Counted from the first letter of the stretch, positions 48,528 through 61,871 are shown. The stretch is 64,000 bases of DNA from Pachysolen tannophilus NRRL Y-2460 (GCA_001661245.1 KV454013.1:447637-511636), one strand, 5' to 3'. Made by a program: numbers and translations. Notes: generated by a model not told the origin, from the letters alone.

Positions 48528-51518
48528 ATGGCAGTTAAAAAATTAATATCGTCTTTTAAGAAAAAGGAAAATCAGTCACTGGACGTGGGTTCAATACATT
48601 CGAATAATGAAGATGCTTTATCGACAAATAGTAATGGATCGAATAGTTCGTCGACTAAATCATCTTCGAAAAAAAGTAGTTCTAAGCTGCTGAGTTATCT
48701 GCAGCAACAACTGCTGGTGCTGCCGCAACTGCAGCGTTTTGGTGGTTCATCGTTACCTGTTACTGGTTCTGGCGCTAGTACTGGCATTGGTTCTAGTGCT
48801 GGTTCTACTGCTAGTGTTGGTTTTGGAGCTGGTTCTGGTACTGGTTCTTCATCAAATCCGAAAGATTATTATTCAGATGTACAATCTTCGAATTTCAAAA
48901 GTTTCCAGTATTCGTTTAACTCCAATAATAACTCTTTATTTAGTAATAATACAAGAAGTAGGAGAACATTCCGTACTGCTTCTACGGATTTATCATCGAA
49001 TACTAGTTTTTATAGTGGGAATAAAAAACCACAACTGCAACCACGAGCAGCTATTAGCAGTATAGGACAGCCTTTACGAGTTTTAAATGAACAAGACCTG
49101 CTTGAAAGTAATGAGAGCACTGATGAACAAGAAAGTGTTGGTGGAAGTAGTTCTTTAAAGAAAAAATCGTCTTTTATAAGATCAAATGATGAAGATATTT
49201 CAGCTTTACCAGCTTCAATTTCTACTTTGAGTATTCAGTCCCAGCGTATTCCTTCTTCATCCTTATCATCTCCAACATCATCATCATCAGCACAAATGAC
49301 AACCACTCAAGGAAACATTAATACCGTTGATGAAGCTAGTTTGAACACGATTGTGGAAAAAGTTGAGAAACAACTCAAGATTTTATCTGTAGAGTTAAAT
49401 AATATAATACTTCAGATTAATCAATCAATATTGAATTTTACAAAATCTTCAATTATGGTTGGTGACTTGATTCAAAATACAGTCAACAGTTTAAGTTCTC
49501 CTAATTTGAAAAATGGTTTAAAAATTATACCTTTTAATCATATAACTACAACGAATTCTCCTAGTTTAAGAAAAATTGTCAAAATAATATTATATATAAT
49601 TGATAATTTATTGAATCAAGATGTTTACAATAATTCAAGAGCGTTGATATTGAAAAGTTTTAACGAATTATTGATCAAGTTGAAACTTGTAAATCAAAAT
49701 TTTTCAGGTACTTACAATAATAATAATAATAACATTAACGATATAGTTAATTACAATGCATTATTACTGCCAAAATTATTTTCAATTGGATCAACAACTA
49801 GACCTTTCCCAAATGAAAATAAAGTACAATCGATCATGAACACTTTACTTGAAAAGTTTAATGGTAATAGTCCTAATAAGGATAAATCTTTGTTAGATCA
49901 AGAGGGTTCATTCATTGCACCTGTAATGAGAGGTTTTTATAATGAAAACATCAGTGTCATTTCATTTATATTTGGGTTTCCGGAGTTGACAAAGGACCAT
50001 AAACAAATTGTGAATTTTTTTTATGGATTGATTGAAGATATTCATTTCATGTGTCAAAAGAATTATATAAAATTGGCTAATGATGATGGTTCTAAGAAGT
50101 CATACTCGCCTATGTACAATTTCAAGGCTCCTTTCCGTATCCCATCAAACCCAAATGAACCACCAATTTCGCTTTCAATAGCATGTGAAAATTCTACAAA
50201 CCTATCTGGAACCCTTGGAGGTTATGTTTTCCCAAAAATTCCAAAATCCACTATAAATAGTAAGTTGTTGAAATACCAAAATAGTATTTTTGGTATAACA
50301 TGTGCACATGTGGTATTAGCAGCTAATTCTCGCAGTGACCATTTGGAAGAAGAAGAATACCCATCGGTTAGTGTTCCTTCACCTGTTTTGATTAATTTGT
50401 ATAAGAGGGCTTTAAACAATGAAAAAAACAAATATCACCATAAATCGGAAGAACACAATGCTTATGCTAGTATTGTCAAACAAATTGATCAAATATTCCC
50501 ATTAGCAGAATTAAAAGTCATCTTGAATAGCAATAATAATAGCGTTCAAGAGGAAATTATCAAGAGGAATTTGCCAAGGAATAAATTTGGACAAATTATT
50601 TGGGGCGAACGTATCGTTAATAATCAAAGCGGTAAATTATCAGATTTGGCTGTGATTAAGATAAACGACAATGAAAATAAAATCAAATGTTTGAATTACC
50701 TCGGTGACGATATAAATTTCAACGAGTATGATCCTTCATTAATGTTTTCGAATTTATATATTAAGAGGACAATTGATTTGAGCACTTTAAACAAGTCTTC
50801 AAGAGAAGGAACAAATATAAATGGAGGAGGGTTAGAAGTTTTCAAATACGGTTCTACTACAAAATATTCGAGGGGTGCTCTTAACGGTATCAAGATGGTT
50901 TATTGGTCTGATGGAAAATTACAATCTTCTGAATTTGTTGTAAAATCTTCAAACTTTGATAATCTTTTCCCAAGCAGCCGTCATGGTGCTGATAGTGGTG
51001 GTGGTGGGGCTGGTTCTCTGGCTGCCCAAACTAATCTTGGATTTGCCTCTGGTGGTGACTCGGGTGCTTGGATATTATCTAAATTGGAGGATGTGGACAA
51101 GTATGAAAATGACAATGTTAATAGCTCACGCAGGCCTCAAAACCAACAATATCAGCAAACTCAACTGAAAAGTCCTTTGGATACAATTTTTGAAAAAGTT
51201 CAGACTGACTTGTCAATTTCACCTGCTTCGTCTTCTTCATCTGAATCTAGACAACAAAAGCAGCCCCCTAAAACGGGTTTAGGTGTCATTGGTATGTTAC
51301 ATTCTTATGATGGTGAGTTTAAGCAATTTGGATTATTTACCCCAATAACCACCATATTGGATAGATTAGAAGAAGTTACTAGTTTAAGCTGGGGAGTTGT
51401 TGGGTGCGATGAGGATTTGGATGATCCACTGAACGAAACGTTGATGAGTGATAATGAAGATGTAGATGCTGATCTCAGTGATGATGAAGACCGGGATGCA
51501 GTTTTAAGTAGAAATTAA
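48528..51518 (+). CDS. SSY5: Ssy5, endoprotease of the SPS amino-acid sensor
   Basis: 996 residues from ATG 48528. Ssy5 is a chymotrypsin-like protease that cleaves Stp1/Stp2 when the Ssy1 sensor detects external amino acids. The N-terminal 270 residues (Ser, Gly rich) form the regulatory prodomain. Catalytic domain from about 545: GTLGGYVF, His in GITCAHVVL, Asp in SDLAVIKI, Ser in GGDSGAW. Ends with an acidic tail. STTRPFP and YSPMYNFKAPFRIPSNP are family-specific. Seven CTG codons are packed into 48687-48731; read as Ala they give an Ala/Gln-rich stretch, as Leu a hydrophobic one. Further CTGs at 49767, 51018, 51165 and 51429. Confidence 0.93.
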   Translation: MAVKKLISSFKKKENQSLDVGSIHSNNEDALSTNSNGSNSSSTKSSSKKSSSKLLSYLQQQLLVLPQLQRFGGSSLPVTGSGASTGIGSSAGSTASVGFGAGSGTGSSSNPKDYYSDVQSSNFKSFQYSFNSNNNSLFSNNTRSRRTFRTASTDLSSNTSFYSGNKKPQLQPRAAISSIGQPLRVLNEQDLLESNESTDEQESVGGSSSLKKKSSFIRSNDEDISALPASISTLSIQSQRIPSSSLSSPTSSSSAQMTTTQGNINTVDEASLNTIVEKVEKQLKILSVELNNIILQINQSILNFTKSSIMVGDLIQNTVNSLSSPNLKNGLKIIPFNHITTTNSPSLRKIVKIILYIIDNLLNQDVYNNSRALILKSFNELLIKLKLVNQNFSGTYNNNNNNINDIVNYNALLLPKLFSIGSTTRPFPNENKVQSIMNTLLEKFNGNSPNKDKSLLDQEGSFIAPVMRGFYNENISVISFIFGFPELTKDHKQIVNFFYGLIEDIHFMCQKNYIKLANDDGSKKSYSPMYNFKAPFRIPSNPNEPPISLSIACENSTNLSGTLGGYVFPKIPKSTINSKLLKYQNSIFGITCAHVVLAANSRSDHLEEEEYPSVSVPSPVLINLYKRALNNEKNKYHHKSEEHNAYASIVKQIDQIFPLAELKVILNSNNNSVQEEIIKRNLPRNKFGQIIWGERIVNNQSGKLSDLAVIKINDNENKIKCLNYLGDDINFNEYDPSLMFSNLYIKRTIDLSTLNKSSREGTNINGGGLEVFKYGSTTKYSRGALNGIKMVYWSDGKLQSSEFVVKSSNFDNLFPSSRHGADSGGGGAGSLAAQTNLGFASGGDSGAWILSKLEDVDKYENDNVNSSRRPQNQQYQQTQLKSPLDTIFEKVQTDLSISPASSSSSESRQQKQPPKTGLGVIGMLHSYDGEFKQFGLFTPITTILDRLEEVTSLSWGVVGCDEDLDDPLNETLMSDNEDVDADLSDDEDRDAVLSRN

Positions 51519-51745
51519 TAAAGGGTTATCTTATCTATAATTTTTAAAAGAGTTTTGTAATTTTAGAGATTACTACAATCAAAGAAATATGATATATACA
51601 ATCTATTCGAGCTTTACTAAATAAATATTAATGAGGGAAAAAAAAAAATAAGAAAAGAGAAAAAAACCAAACAAAAACACATTTGGGCTGGAATTTTAGA
51701 AACCGTCTGTTTGTTTTCCCTAATTTCCCACATTGCTTGCATCAT
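51519..51745. other. Convergent SSY5/QCR10 spacer
   Basis: Short 3' spacer with A-rich tracts. Nothing else seen. Confidence 0.5.
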
Positions 51746-52205
51746 CTATAATGGAACATCTTCTGGATCTGGATTGTGGATCCAGTGCTCACCAACGTAT
51801 GGGATCTTTTGATATATAGCACGTTTGAAAGCTGGAATGTTATCGGTAAATGTGAAAATACCAAATACAGTAGCAAGACCCCAGAAGGTTAAAACTGGAG
51901 TATACGCAAGAAAACCTGCTGAATTGAAACGGCCAAAATGTGGGAGAGTCTTGTAAACTGGTGCTTTAATGTACTATATATAAAAAGCAAAAAAAATTAA
52001 AACTAAACTTGTTTTCGTTAGGAATGATAATTCTGTATTTATTATTTCATCTCTTCAAAGCAGAAACCAAAAAAATACATAATAAACACAAAACGAAAAC
52101 CAAACAAAAACAAATCAAAATTTTTTTTAAAAAAAAGTTAGAATTTCCTCTTCAAAGATAATAGCTATCATAAAAACAAATAATTCATTAACTTACGTGA
52201 ACCAT
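51746..52205 (-). CDS. QCR10: Ubiquinol-cytochrome c reductase subunit Qcr10
   Basis: Two exons on the minus strand: 52205-52197 (nine bases, Met-Val-His) and 51973-51746, 78 residues. Donor CAC|GTAAGT, branch-like CCTAAC near 52018, acceptor ATATAG; phase 0. Joined protein begins MVHYIKAPVYKTLPHFGRFNS, has one helix (LTFWGLATVFGIFTFTD) and continues FKRAIYQKIPYVGEHW. S. cerevisiae Qcr10 shares LHFGRLS, FGLFVFTEGWP and LYKKIP-GP. Small accessory subunit of complex III in the inner mitochondrial membrane. The micro-exon makes it invisible to an ATG-started single-frame search. Confidence 0.89.
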
Positions 52206-52787
52206 ATTGTATTTGTCTTGTTCAGTTGATTATAATAGTTAATACCACTGTAATCGCTGTTTAACATATATATCTCTTAAAACGAAGAAAAAAAACTACT
52301 TAAAAATTGAATAATTTTGGTTGGCTAATAAAAAGTCGTTGCTCCAAAAACTAATTTCCGTATTAGGAAATAACAGAAATTGGAAGTTAAAATTAAAATT
52401 AAAAAAAAAAATTTTTCCATTGATAATCAAAAGTAGTGTCTGCAAAGCTAAAAATGTAGAGAGTAGTGTAAATAAGTAAAAAACTGTAATGGTGTAGGGG
52501 GTATGTAAGTGGTGTACGTGGTGTTGGAGGTGTAGATGGTGCAAATGGTGTAAAAATGTAAGAAATCTAAGTGGTGTGAGTGGTGTGGTATGTATGTTTT
52601 TTTCTTGGGTTGATAAAAAGGGGTAACGGGCCAGACTCTTTCCTATCAACAGCTAATATTAAGAATTACAACTACGAATTACATAAAACGAGTGATACAA
52701 ATAAACAAGCCTAGATATTAAATAAAGAAGTCACAAATGAAGAAAAATAAAAGATAAAAATTAGAAAAAAATAATAAAAAAAAAAGA
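52206..52787. promoter_or_regulatory. QCR10 upstream region / MCM3 3' end
   Basis: 582 bp. Holds the GTGGTGTAN array described separately, plus a T run that would end the MCM3 transcript. A 117-codon minus-strand frame (52296-52649) across the array is rejected as repeat-derived. Confidence 0.5.
52509..52588 (+). repeat. 9-bp GTGGTGTAN tandem units
   Basis: Five contiguous units at 52509-52553 (GTGGTGTAC, GTGGTGTTG, GAGGTGTAG, ATGGTGCAA, ATGGTGTAA) and two more at 52571-52588 (GTGGTGTGA, GTGGTGTGG). The core TGGTGTA is the reverse complement of the TACACCA core in the 34.6-kb array, with 9- instead of 12-bp spacing. Confidence 0.8.
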
Positions 52788-55799
<3,012 letters not shown>

Positions 55800-58700
55800 C
55801 TAGTGGATGACAGCAACAAGATCACCTGCTTCAACCATATCTCCATTGACGTGAACGATTTTAATAACCTTTCCTGATTTTGGTGCGTTCACAACCATTT
55901 CTGTCTTCATAGCCTCAACAACCACTAAACCTTGACCTTCTTGAACAACATCGCCAACTTGAACCAATGATTTCCAAAATCTACCCGAATACTCGGAATA
56001 AACCAATTCTGCGCCTTCTGGAAATTGATCTTCCTCAATAACTTTAGCACCCCCAGATTGAGCCAATTCTTCATTTGCAACTTGAATCAACCTGCTAAAT
56101 TCTTCTTTCTTTTCTCCACTTTGACTATCAACGAATGTCTTGATTGAATCTATATTATCTTGGATCCAGTCCAAATATTTGGCGTGATCAAAGACAGATT
56201 CAACAATGTCAACTTTGAAATGGCCATGGTTAGCTTCTTCGCTGAATTTGTCCAATTCTTCTTCAGAGACTGGGTAGAATTCAACTTGATCAAACGGAGT
56301 TAATAACCATGGTTGATTATTAGAAAACTCTTTGGAATGCTCACCAAGTGATAACTTGTCCCAAATTGGTATAGTTCTTCCAACCAATTGATAACCTCCA
56401 GGAGATTCCATTGTATAGATACACATGTACATACCACCAATCCCTACAGTACCGTTAGGAGTAAAAGTTCTCGATGGATTGTACTTTGTACCAAGAAATC
56501 TATGACGAGGATCTAATGGAACAGCACAAGGAGCTCCAAGGAAAACATCACCAAGACCCAAGACAAGGAATCTTGCAGAATATAACATGTCCTTAACATC
56601 TGATCTTTCAATCCCATTAACACTAGCAATGAAATCGACATTATTTGGAAGCCAAGGAGCATTTGATCTAATAGTTTCTTGATAACGCTTAACCGCATCT
56701 AAAGTCTTTTTATCTTCAAAAGCCATAGGCAATTTGATAACTCTTGAAGGAACACTCCATTTATTAACGACTGGTATTTCCTTTTCATAGGCAATCAATG
56801 TCTTTAGTAACATCTTTTGTGAAATCTTATATCCATCAAATTCAACTAAAACTGATCTCACACCTTGAGACATCTCAACTATACCGACAGTTTTGTTGAA
56901 ACTGACCAATTCTATTAATTTGTGAACTCTATAAGACAAATTTAAATCCATAACATTCTCTCCATACTCTACTAAGATATATCTGTCACCAGCTTGACGG
57001 TATGTGACCTCCGGTGCACTCTCGGAAACTTTAATTCTATCAAGAACTGGATCTTGCGGTTTCAGCAATACATTTGTTAAGTTTTGCGTTAGTTCCCCAG
57101 TCAAGCGTTCGATATTAGTGTCTTGAGCCTCTTGTAATAAACGAGCACTATCATAACTTATTGGAACAAACTGGATGACATCACCTGGTTTAACTTGACC
57201 AATTTTCCACATTTCAGCTTGGGATACAACTGCTTGGCAAACAAATCCACCCAAAGATGGTCCATCGCAAGTAAGAATAACAGGTTCATCACCAGTAAAA
57301 TTGATAGCACCTAATGAGTATACGTAATCATGTGCATTTGAAGGATGCAACCCTGCCTCGCCACCATTAGCTCTTGCCCATTTAGGTTTTGGACCAATTA
57401 ATCTAACCCCAAATCTATTGGAGTTATAATGGACTTTCCAGGTTTCAGAGAAAAATTCTTCAATTGATTCTTGTTTAAACAAATCTGGAGCTCCATGTGG
57501 ACCACAAGTAACTCCAACTGTCCATTTCTTAGAAGGATATTCAGGGATCAAAGATTTAGGTGCTGCCTGTGGTGCATGAGTTGGAGAAGGTAAAGTACAA
57601 GCTGGCAAGCTTGGATCACCTAAGAATAAGACATCACCTAACTTCAACACTCTACCGTTATAACCACCCAAGTTTCCTAAAGCAAAAGTAGATCTAGAAC
57701 CCAAGTACTCCGTGACATCAATTCCATCCCTGATGGCCAAATAAGATCTACATCCGGAGATTAATTTACCAATAGCTAATTTGTCACCTCTTTTCAATAC
57801 AATTGGCTCCCACATTTGCTTGGCAACTCCATTAACTGTAACTGGTGCTTCACCACCGGTAACACTTACAATAGCGTCATGATGGAAAAGTAATGAAGGA
57901 CCATTAAGTGTAATTTCAATCGCTGGAGCTTTGTTATGATTACCCACAATTCTGTTTGCTAAGCGAAATGCGTAAGCGTCCATTGGGCCAGATGGTGGCA
58001 CACCAATACGCCAAAAACCAGTCCTTCCTGGATAATCTTGTACTGTTGTATAAGCCCCTGGAGAAGTTATTTCAAAGGCCTTTGCCTTATAGTCGTAAGT
58101 GTCTAATATTTTTGTGTGCATCTTAACATTTTCAAACATTTCTGAATTAGCAACTGATCTCAAGTAGTCAATATTGGTAATACAACCGTAAACGACAGTT
58201 TCATTTAATGCCCTTCTCAATTTGTTCAAGGCATCAGCACGATCTCTACCATGAACAATGATCTTCAGCAATGTTGGATCGTACTCAGCTGAGACAACTG
58301 TACCCTTTTCAACCCAACCATCAATTCTAGCCCATTCTGGAAATTTAACCTCAGTAATTTGACCTGGTGAAGGCATGAAATCTTTGACAGGGTTTTCAGC
58401 ATACAATCTTGCTTCCATTGATGCACCGCTAACTTCGACTTCAGTCTCAAAGAAATCACCTTGTGGTAAGTTAGCGCTGATATAAATCATTTTTTCGATG
58501 ATATCCAAACCAGTTACCAGTTCGGTAATTGGATGTTCGACTTGCAATCTAGAATTAACTTCTAAAAAGTAGAATGCTTGTCTGCGTTCATCATATATAT
58601 ATTCAACAGTAGCAGCACATTTATAATTCATTGATGAAATTAACTGTTCAGCAGCTTTTCTCATTTCTTTCCTAATACTTACTGGTAAATTTGGTGCTGG

Positions 58701-61289
58701 TGTTTCCTCAATAATCTTTTGGTTACGTCTTTGTAAAGAACAGTCTCTTTCTCCTAAAGCAATAGCTTTACCAAAACCGTCACCCAAGATTTGAACTTCC
58801 ACATGTCTTGCCTTGTCAACAAATCTTTCAAGGAAAACACCTTCATCTCCAAAATAGATTTTTCCCTGATGTTTAACCGTGTTGAAAGCCTTTTCTAAAT
58901 CTTCTTCTTTATCTACTTTTTGCAACCCTATACCACCACCTCCGGCTGTTGACTTTATCATAACTGGGTACTGCAAAGATGCAGCAATCTCCTTAGCTTC
59001 AGCAGCAGTGGATACCAATCCTGAACCTGGCACTAATGGGACACCCGCATTTTTGGCAATTTCTCTTGCAGAATGTTTCAAACCTAATTTCCGAATAGCA
59101 TCACCAGAAGGTCCAACAAAAATAATTCCTTCTTTGGCTAATCTGTCTGAAAAATCAGCATTTTCAGAAAGAAACCCATATCCAGGTATAACAGCCTCAG
59201 CGCCAGTTTCCTTACATGCTTTCACAATCTTGTCTATAGAAAGATAAGTTTCAGCAGCAGAGACACCATGCAATGGAACTGCTGTATCAGCCATTAAAAC
59301 ATGTTTTGCATATTTGTCTGGCTCTGAATAAATGGCAACAGATTTGACTTTCAATTTTTTCAAAGTTTTAATTATTCTAACTGCAATTTCACCTCTATTT
59401 GCTACAAGAACAACATTGAAAGGTTTCTTTGATGCTTGTGACTCAATAGATTTTATATAACTTTTCCATCCACCAAATTCAGTAATATCCTTTGTTCCTT
59501 GTTGAGTGTATCCAAATTCTTCACAAATAAAAGATTTGACCCATTCACCTGTTTCCAACTCAACAGAACCAATACCTAAAGGTTCAGGTACCATTTCTAT
59601 AAAGTCACCAAATTTTTCCTTTGGAATTGAATAAACTTCCAACTGGATATGAGAGCCAATTTCTTCGGATACTCTTCTTAAACCGGGTTTAGCTATGGGT
59701 CCAGCGGTTGGTAAAGCATACAATCTATACTTCTTTGAAGTCTTTGGTGCAGAAAGTAAAGTGGCATTAACTTTCTGTAGTTGCCAATTTAACTCCATAC
59801 CTGTTAAATGAGCTCCAACAACAGCTAACTTTACTGAATTTTTCAAATCAGGTTTTGGTATATTTGGTAATAATTCATCTCCAAGTGATGAAATTGTCTT
59901 TGTAGCACCCAATGATCTTTGATTTGAGAATGATATTTTTAAAAATCTATTTGCAAATTCTAATAAAGCGTAATCGTTAAATTTTTCAGAAATTAAAGTG
60001 ATACCAAATGGTAATCCATCAGGTCTAAATCCTGCTGGAATTGAAAGAGCTGACATATCTGCCAAATTAACAAAATTTGTCCATGTACCTTGTCTTGAAT
60101 TGATTAAAATTGGTTCTGCTAAAACTTCTGCAATTGTTGGATTTAAAGGTGATGTTGGTACAACCAAGAGATCAACTCCTTTTAATGCTTTTCTAACTTT
60201 TTGTAAGATCCCTTGTCTTTTGTATTCATAAGTAAATGCTGTAGCAGCATCAAATTTTGCTCCACCTTTAACTATAGTAGTAACTGTTGGATCCAAAGTC
60301 TCTACTGGAGGGTTTGTAGCATAAAAATCTTTAAGTGCTGTATATCTTTCAGCAACCCAAGGACCTTCATATAAGCATTTTGCTAAATCTAATAAAGGTT
60401 GGAAATCAATAGAAACAATATTAGATCCAGTTTTTCCTAAATTTTCAATTGCTTTATTGAAAATTTTTGGGTTTTCTTCTTCACCAAACCATTCTAATTT
60501 TGTTGGAATTGCAATATTTACTTGGGAAGGTCCAAATTTTTGTAAAGGATTTAAAGGCATTGCTCTAGAATATTCATCATTTTCAAAATCTGGTTGTGCC
60601 ATGATGTTAAAAGTCAACTGTGCATCTTCTAAAGTCAATGAAAAGATGGAAACACAATCCAAAGAATGACATGCAGGTACAACACCTTTTGTTGAAAAAA
60701 CACCAACTGTTGGTTTCAATCCAATTAAATTGTTCAAACCAGCTGGAACTCTACCCGATCCAGCGGTATCTGTTCCTAATGAAACTGGGACTATACCCCT
60801 TGCAACAACTGAGGCAGAGCCTGCAGAAGAACCACCAGAAACATGCTTACTAGAAAAAGAATTTGGAGTTATACCGTAAGGTGATCTGGTGCCAACTAAA
60901 CCAGTAGCAAACTGATCCAAATTTGTCTTACCTATAACTATAGCACCAGCTTCTTTCAACAACCTAACAACCGTGGAGTCCTCAGTTGGGGTATATGCAA
61001 AACTAGGACAAGCCGCGGTTGTTGGTAAATTTTTAACGTCAATATTATCTTTAACCGCTATTGGAACACCATATAAAGGTAATTCTTCCTTATGTGACTT
61101 TGATTGCAAAATATCCCATTGATGCAACAATTGTTCTTCTGAAGTTAACGATATCCAAGCAGGATCAGCAGGTGCCGGTTTTTGAGTCCTTAATACAGAT
61201 AAAAGAGTGTTAAAAGATTCTTGAGGAGTCGAATCTTGATGGAACTTTACCCATTTTTCAATAGTCCAACCTATTGTATTAATACTCAT
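55800..61289 (-). CDS. DUR1,2: Urea amidolyase (urea carboxylase + allophanate hydrolase)
   Basis: 1829 residues from ATG 61289. ATP- and biotin-dependent conversion of urea to allophanate, then to ammonia and CO2, in the cytosol. Order: amidase domain (about 20-450: PLYGVPIAVKDNID, HVSGGSSAGSAS, DTAGSGRVPAG), linker, biotin carboxylase (about 630-1070: VANRGEIAVRIIKTL, GGGGIGLQKV, RLQVEHPIT), central carboxyltransferase part (GFWRIGVPPSGPMDAYAFRLA, GVTCGPHGAPDLF) and C-terminal biotinyl domain with VEAMKTEM. Length and order equal S. cerevisiae Dur1,2 (1835). Only three CTG codons: residues 924, 1008 and 1409. Residue 1008 is the invariant Ala of YDPxLAKI. GATA sites upstream fit nitrogen catabolite control. 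Confidence 0.99.
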   Translation of the reverse strand: MSINTIGWTIEKWVKFHQDSTPQESFNTLLSVLRTQKPAPADPAWISLTSEEQLLHQWDILQSKSHKEELPLYGVPIAVKDNIDVKNLPTTAACPSFAYTPTEDSTVVRLLKEAGAIVIGKTNLDQFATGLVGTRSPYGITPNSFSSKHVSGGSSAGSASVVARGIVPVSLGTDTAGSGRVPAGLNNLIGLKPTVGVFSTKGVVPACHSLDCVSIFSLTLEDAQLTFNIMAQPDFENDEYSRAMPLNPLQKFGPSQVNIAIPTKLEWFGEEENPKIFNKAIENLGKTGSNIVSIDFQPLLDLAKCLYEGPWVAERYTALKDFYATNPPVETLDPTVTTIVKGGAKFDAATAFTYEYKRQGILQKVRKALKGVDLLVVPTSPLNPTIAEVLAEPILINSRQGTWTNFVNLADMSALSIPAGFRPDGLPFGITLISEKFNDYALLEFANRFLKISFSNQRSLGATKTISSLGDELLPNIPKPDLKNSVKLAVVGAHLTGMELNWQLQKVNATLLSAPKTSKKYRLYALPTAGPIAKPGLRRVSEEIGSHIQLEVYSIPKEKFGDFIEMVPEPLGIGSVELETGEWVKSFICEEFGYTQQGTKDITEFGGWKSYIKSIESQASKKPFNVVLVANRGEIAVRIIKTLKKLKVKSVAIYSEPDKYAKHVLMADTAVPLHGVSAAETYLSIDKIVKACKETGAEAVIPGYGFLSENADFSDRLAKEGIIFVGPSGDAIRKLGLKHSAREIAKNAGVPLVPGSGLVSTAAEAKEIAASLQYPVMIKSTAGGGGIGLQKVDKEEDLEKAFNTVKHQGKIYFGDEGVFLERFVDKARHVEVQILGDGFGKAIALGERDCSLQRRNQKIIEETPAPNLPVSIRKEMRKAAEQLISSMNYKCAATVEYIYDERRQAFYFLEVNSRLQVEHPITELVTGLDIIEKMIYISANLPQGDFFETEVEVSGASMEARLYAENPVKDFMPSPGQITEVKFPEWARIDGWVEKGTVVSAEYDPTLLKIIVHGRDRADALNKLRRALNETVVYGCITNIDYLRSVANSEMFENVKMHTKILDTYDYKAKAFEITSPGAYTTVQDYPGRTGFWRIGVPPSGPMDAYAFRLANRIVGNHNKAPAIEITLNGPSLLFHHDAIVSVTGGEAPVTVNGVAKQMWEPIVLKRGDKLAIGKLISGCRSYLAIRDGIDVTEYLGSRSTFALGNLGGYNGRVLKLGDVLFLGDPSLPACTLPSPTHAPQAAPKSLIPEYPSKKWTVGVTCGPHGAPDLFKQESIEEFFSETWKVHYNSNRFGVRLIGPKPKWARANGGEAGLHPSNAHDYVYSLGAINFTGDEPVILTCDGPSLGGFVCQAVVSQAEMWKIGQVKPGDVIQFVPISYDSARLLQEAQDTNIERLTGELTQNLTNVLLKPQDPVLDRIKVSESAPEVTYRQAGDRYILVEYGENVMDLNLSYRVHKLIELVSFNKTVGIVEMSQGVRSVLVEFDGYKISQKMLLKTLIAYEKEIPVVNKWSVPSRVIKLPMAFEDKKTLDAVKRYQETIRSNAPWLPNNVDFIASVNGIERSDVKDMLYSARFLVLGLGDVFLGAPCAVPLDPRHRFLGTKYNPSRTFTPNGTVGIGGMYMCIYTMESPGGYQLVGRTIPIWDKLSLGEHSKEFSNNQPWLLTPFDQVEFYPVSEEELDKFSEEANHGHFKVDIVESVFDHAKYLDWIQDNIDSIKTFVDSQSGEKKEEFSRLIQVANEELAQSGGAKVIEEDQFPEGAELVYSEYSGRFWKSLVQVGDVVQEGQGLVVVEAMKTEMVVNAPKSGKVIKIVHVNGDMVEAGDLVAVIH

Positions 61290-61453
61290 AATCAATTACA
61301 AATAATTTTTTTACTTTTAAATATTTCAATTTATGATTAGCTCTCAAACTAGAATCAACAACAACAACAACAAAAGAAGAAGAAGGGAAAAAAAGAGAGC
61401 AGAAACTTACAAATTTATATATTTCTCAATATCCATTGTTCAAACGTTGATTT

Positions 61454-61517
61454 GATAACGACTTATCTGCTGCTTACTGAAAACAGCTTTTTGACCGCCG
61501 TTATTCTCGCCGGATAA
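61454..61517. promoter_or_regulatory. Cluster of GATA sites before DUR1,2
   Basis: GATAA at 61454-61458, TTATC at 61463-61467 (inverted pair, 4 bp apart) and GATAA at 61513-61517, 165-230 bp upstream of the start codon. Paired GATAA sites are the known targets of Gln3/Gat1 at urea and allantoin genes. Confidence 0.6.
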
Positions 61518-61730
61518 AAATCTACTCCGCAAAGGAGAAGTTTCCTAGGAAAAGTTTCCAAAAAAAAATAAAACCTTTTCCTTGACGGTAGAAATATGTA
61601 AAGTAACGCCGAATCTCTCTATCTCTTTCTCTTTCTCTTTCTCTTTCTGTTTACTATCAAAAATTTTTTTCCAGTAAATGTTTTTTGTTCGCGGAGAAGA
61701 TTTGGTTTTCTTTTCCAGTCGCCGTTGAAG

Positions 61731-61871
61731 ATGGCCGCAAAGTTGCGGCCTGGATGCAGATATGATGACGAAAACGACGAGGAAGATGTGTTAGTGTTTG
61801 ATAGAGGAAATGCCAGATCTTTCGGTCAACCGAAAAATCTGGATGTTATGTATATGAGGTGCTTGTTTTAG
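61731..61871 (+). CDS. Possible 46-residue small ORF
   Basis: ATGGCCGCAAAG context, 46 codons, acidic (DDENDEEDVLVFD) with one CTG codon. Unlike the flanking DNA it is not AT-rich at its start. No family recognised, and a donor-like GTGCTT follows YMR near its end, so it could be a first exon. Equally it may be chance. Low confidence. Confidence 0.2.
   Translation: MAAKLRPGCRYDDENDEEDVLVFDRGNARSFGQPKNLDVMYMRCLF

Noticed and set aside
52296-52649. 117-codon minus-strand frame rich in Leu/His
   Set aside because: Its His/Leu pattern is the translation of the GTGGTGTAN array; no start context or homology.
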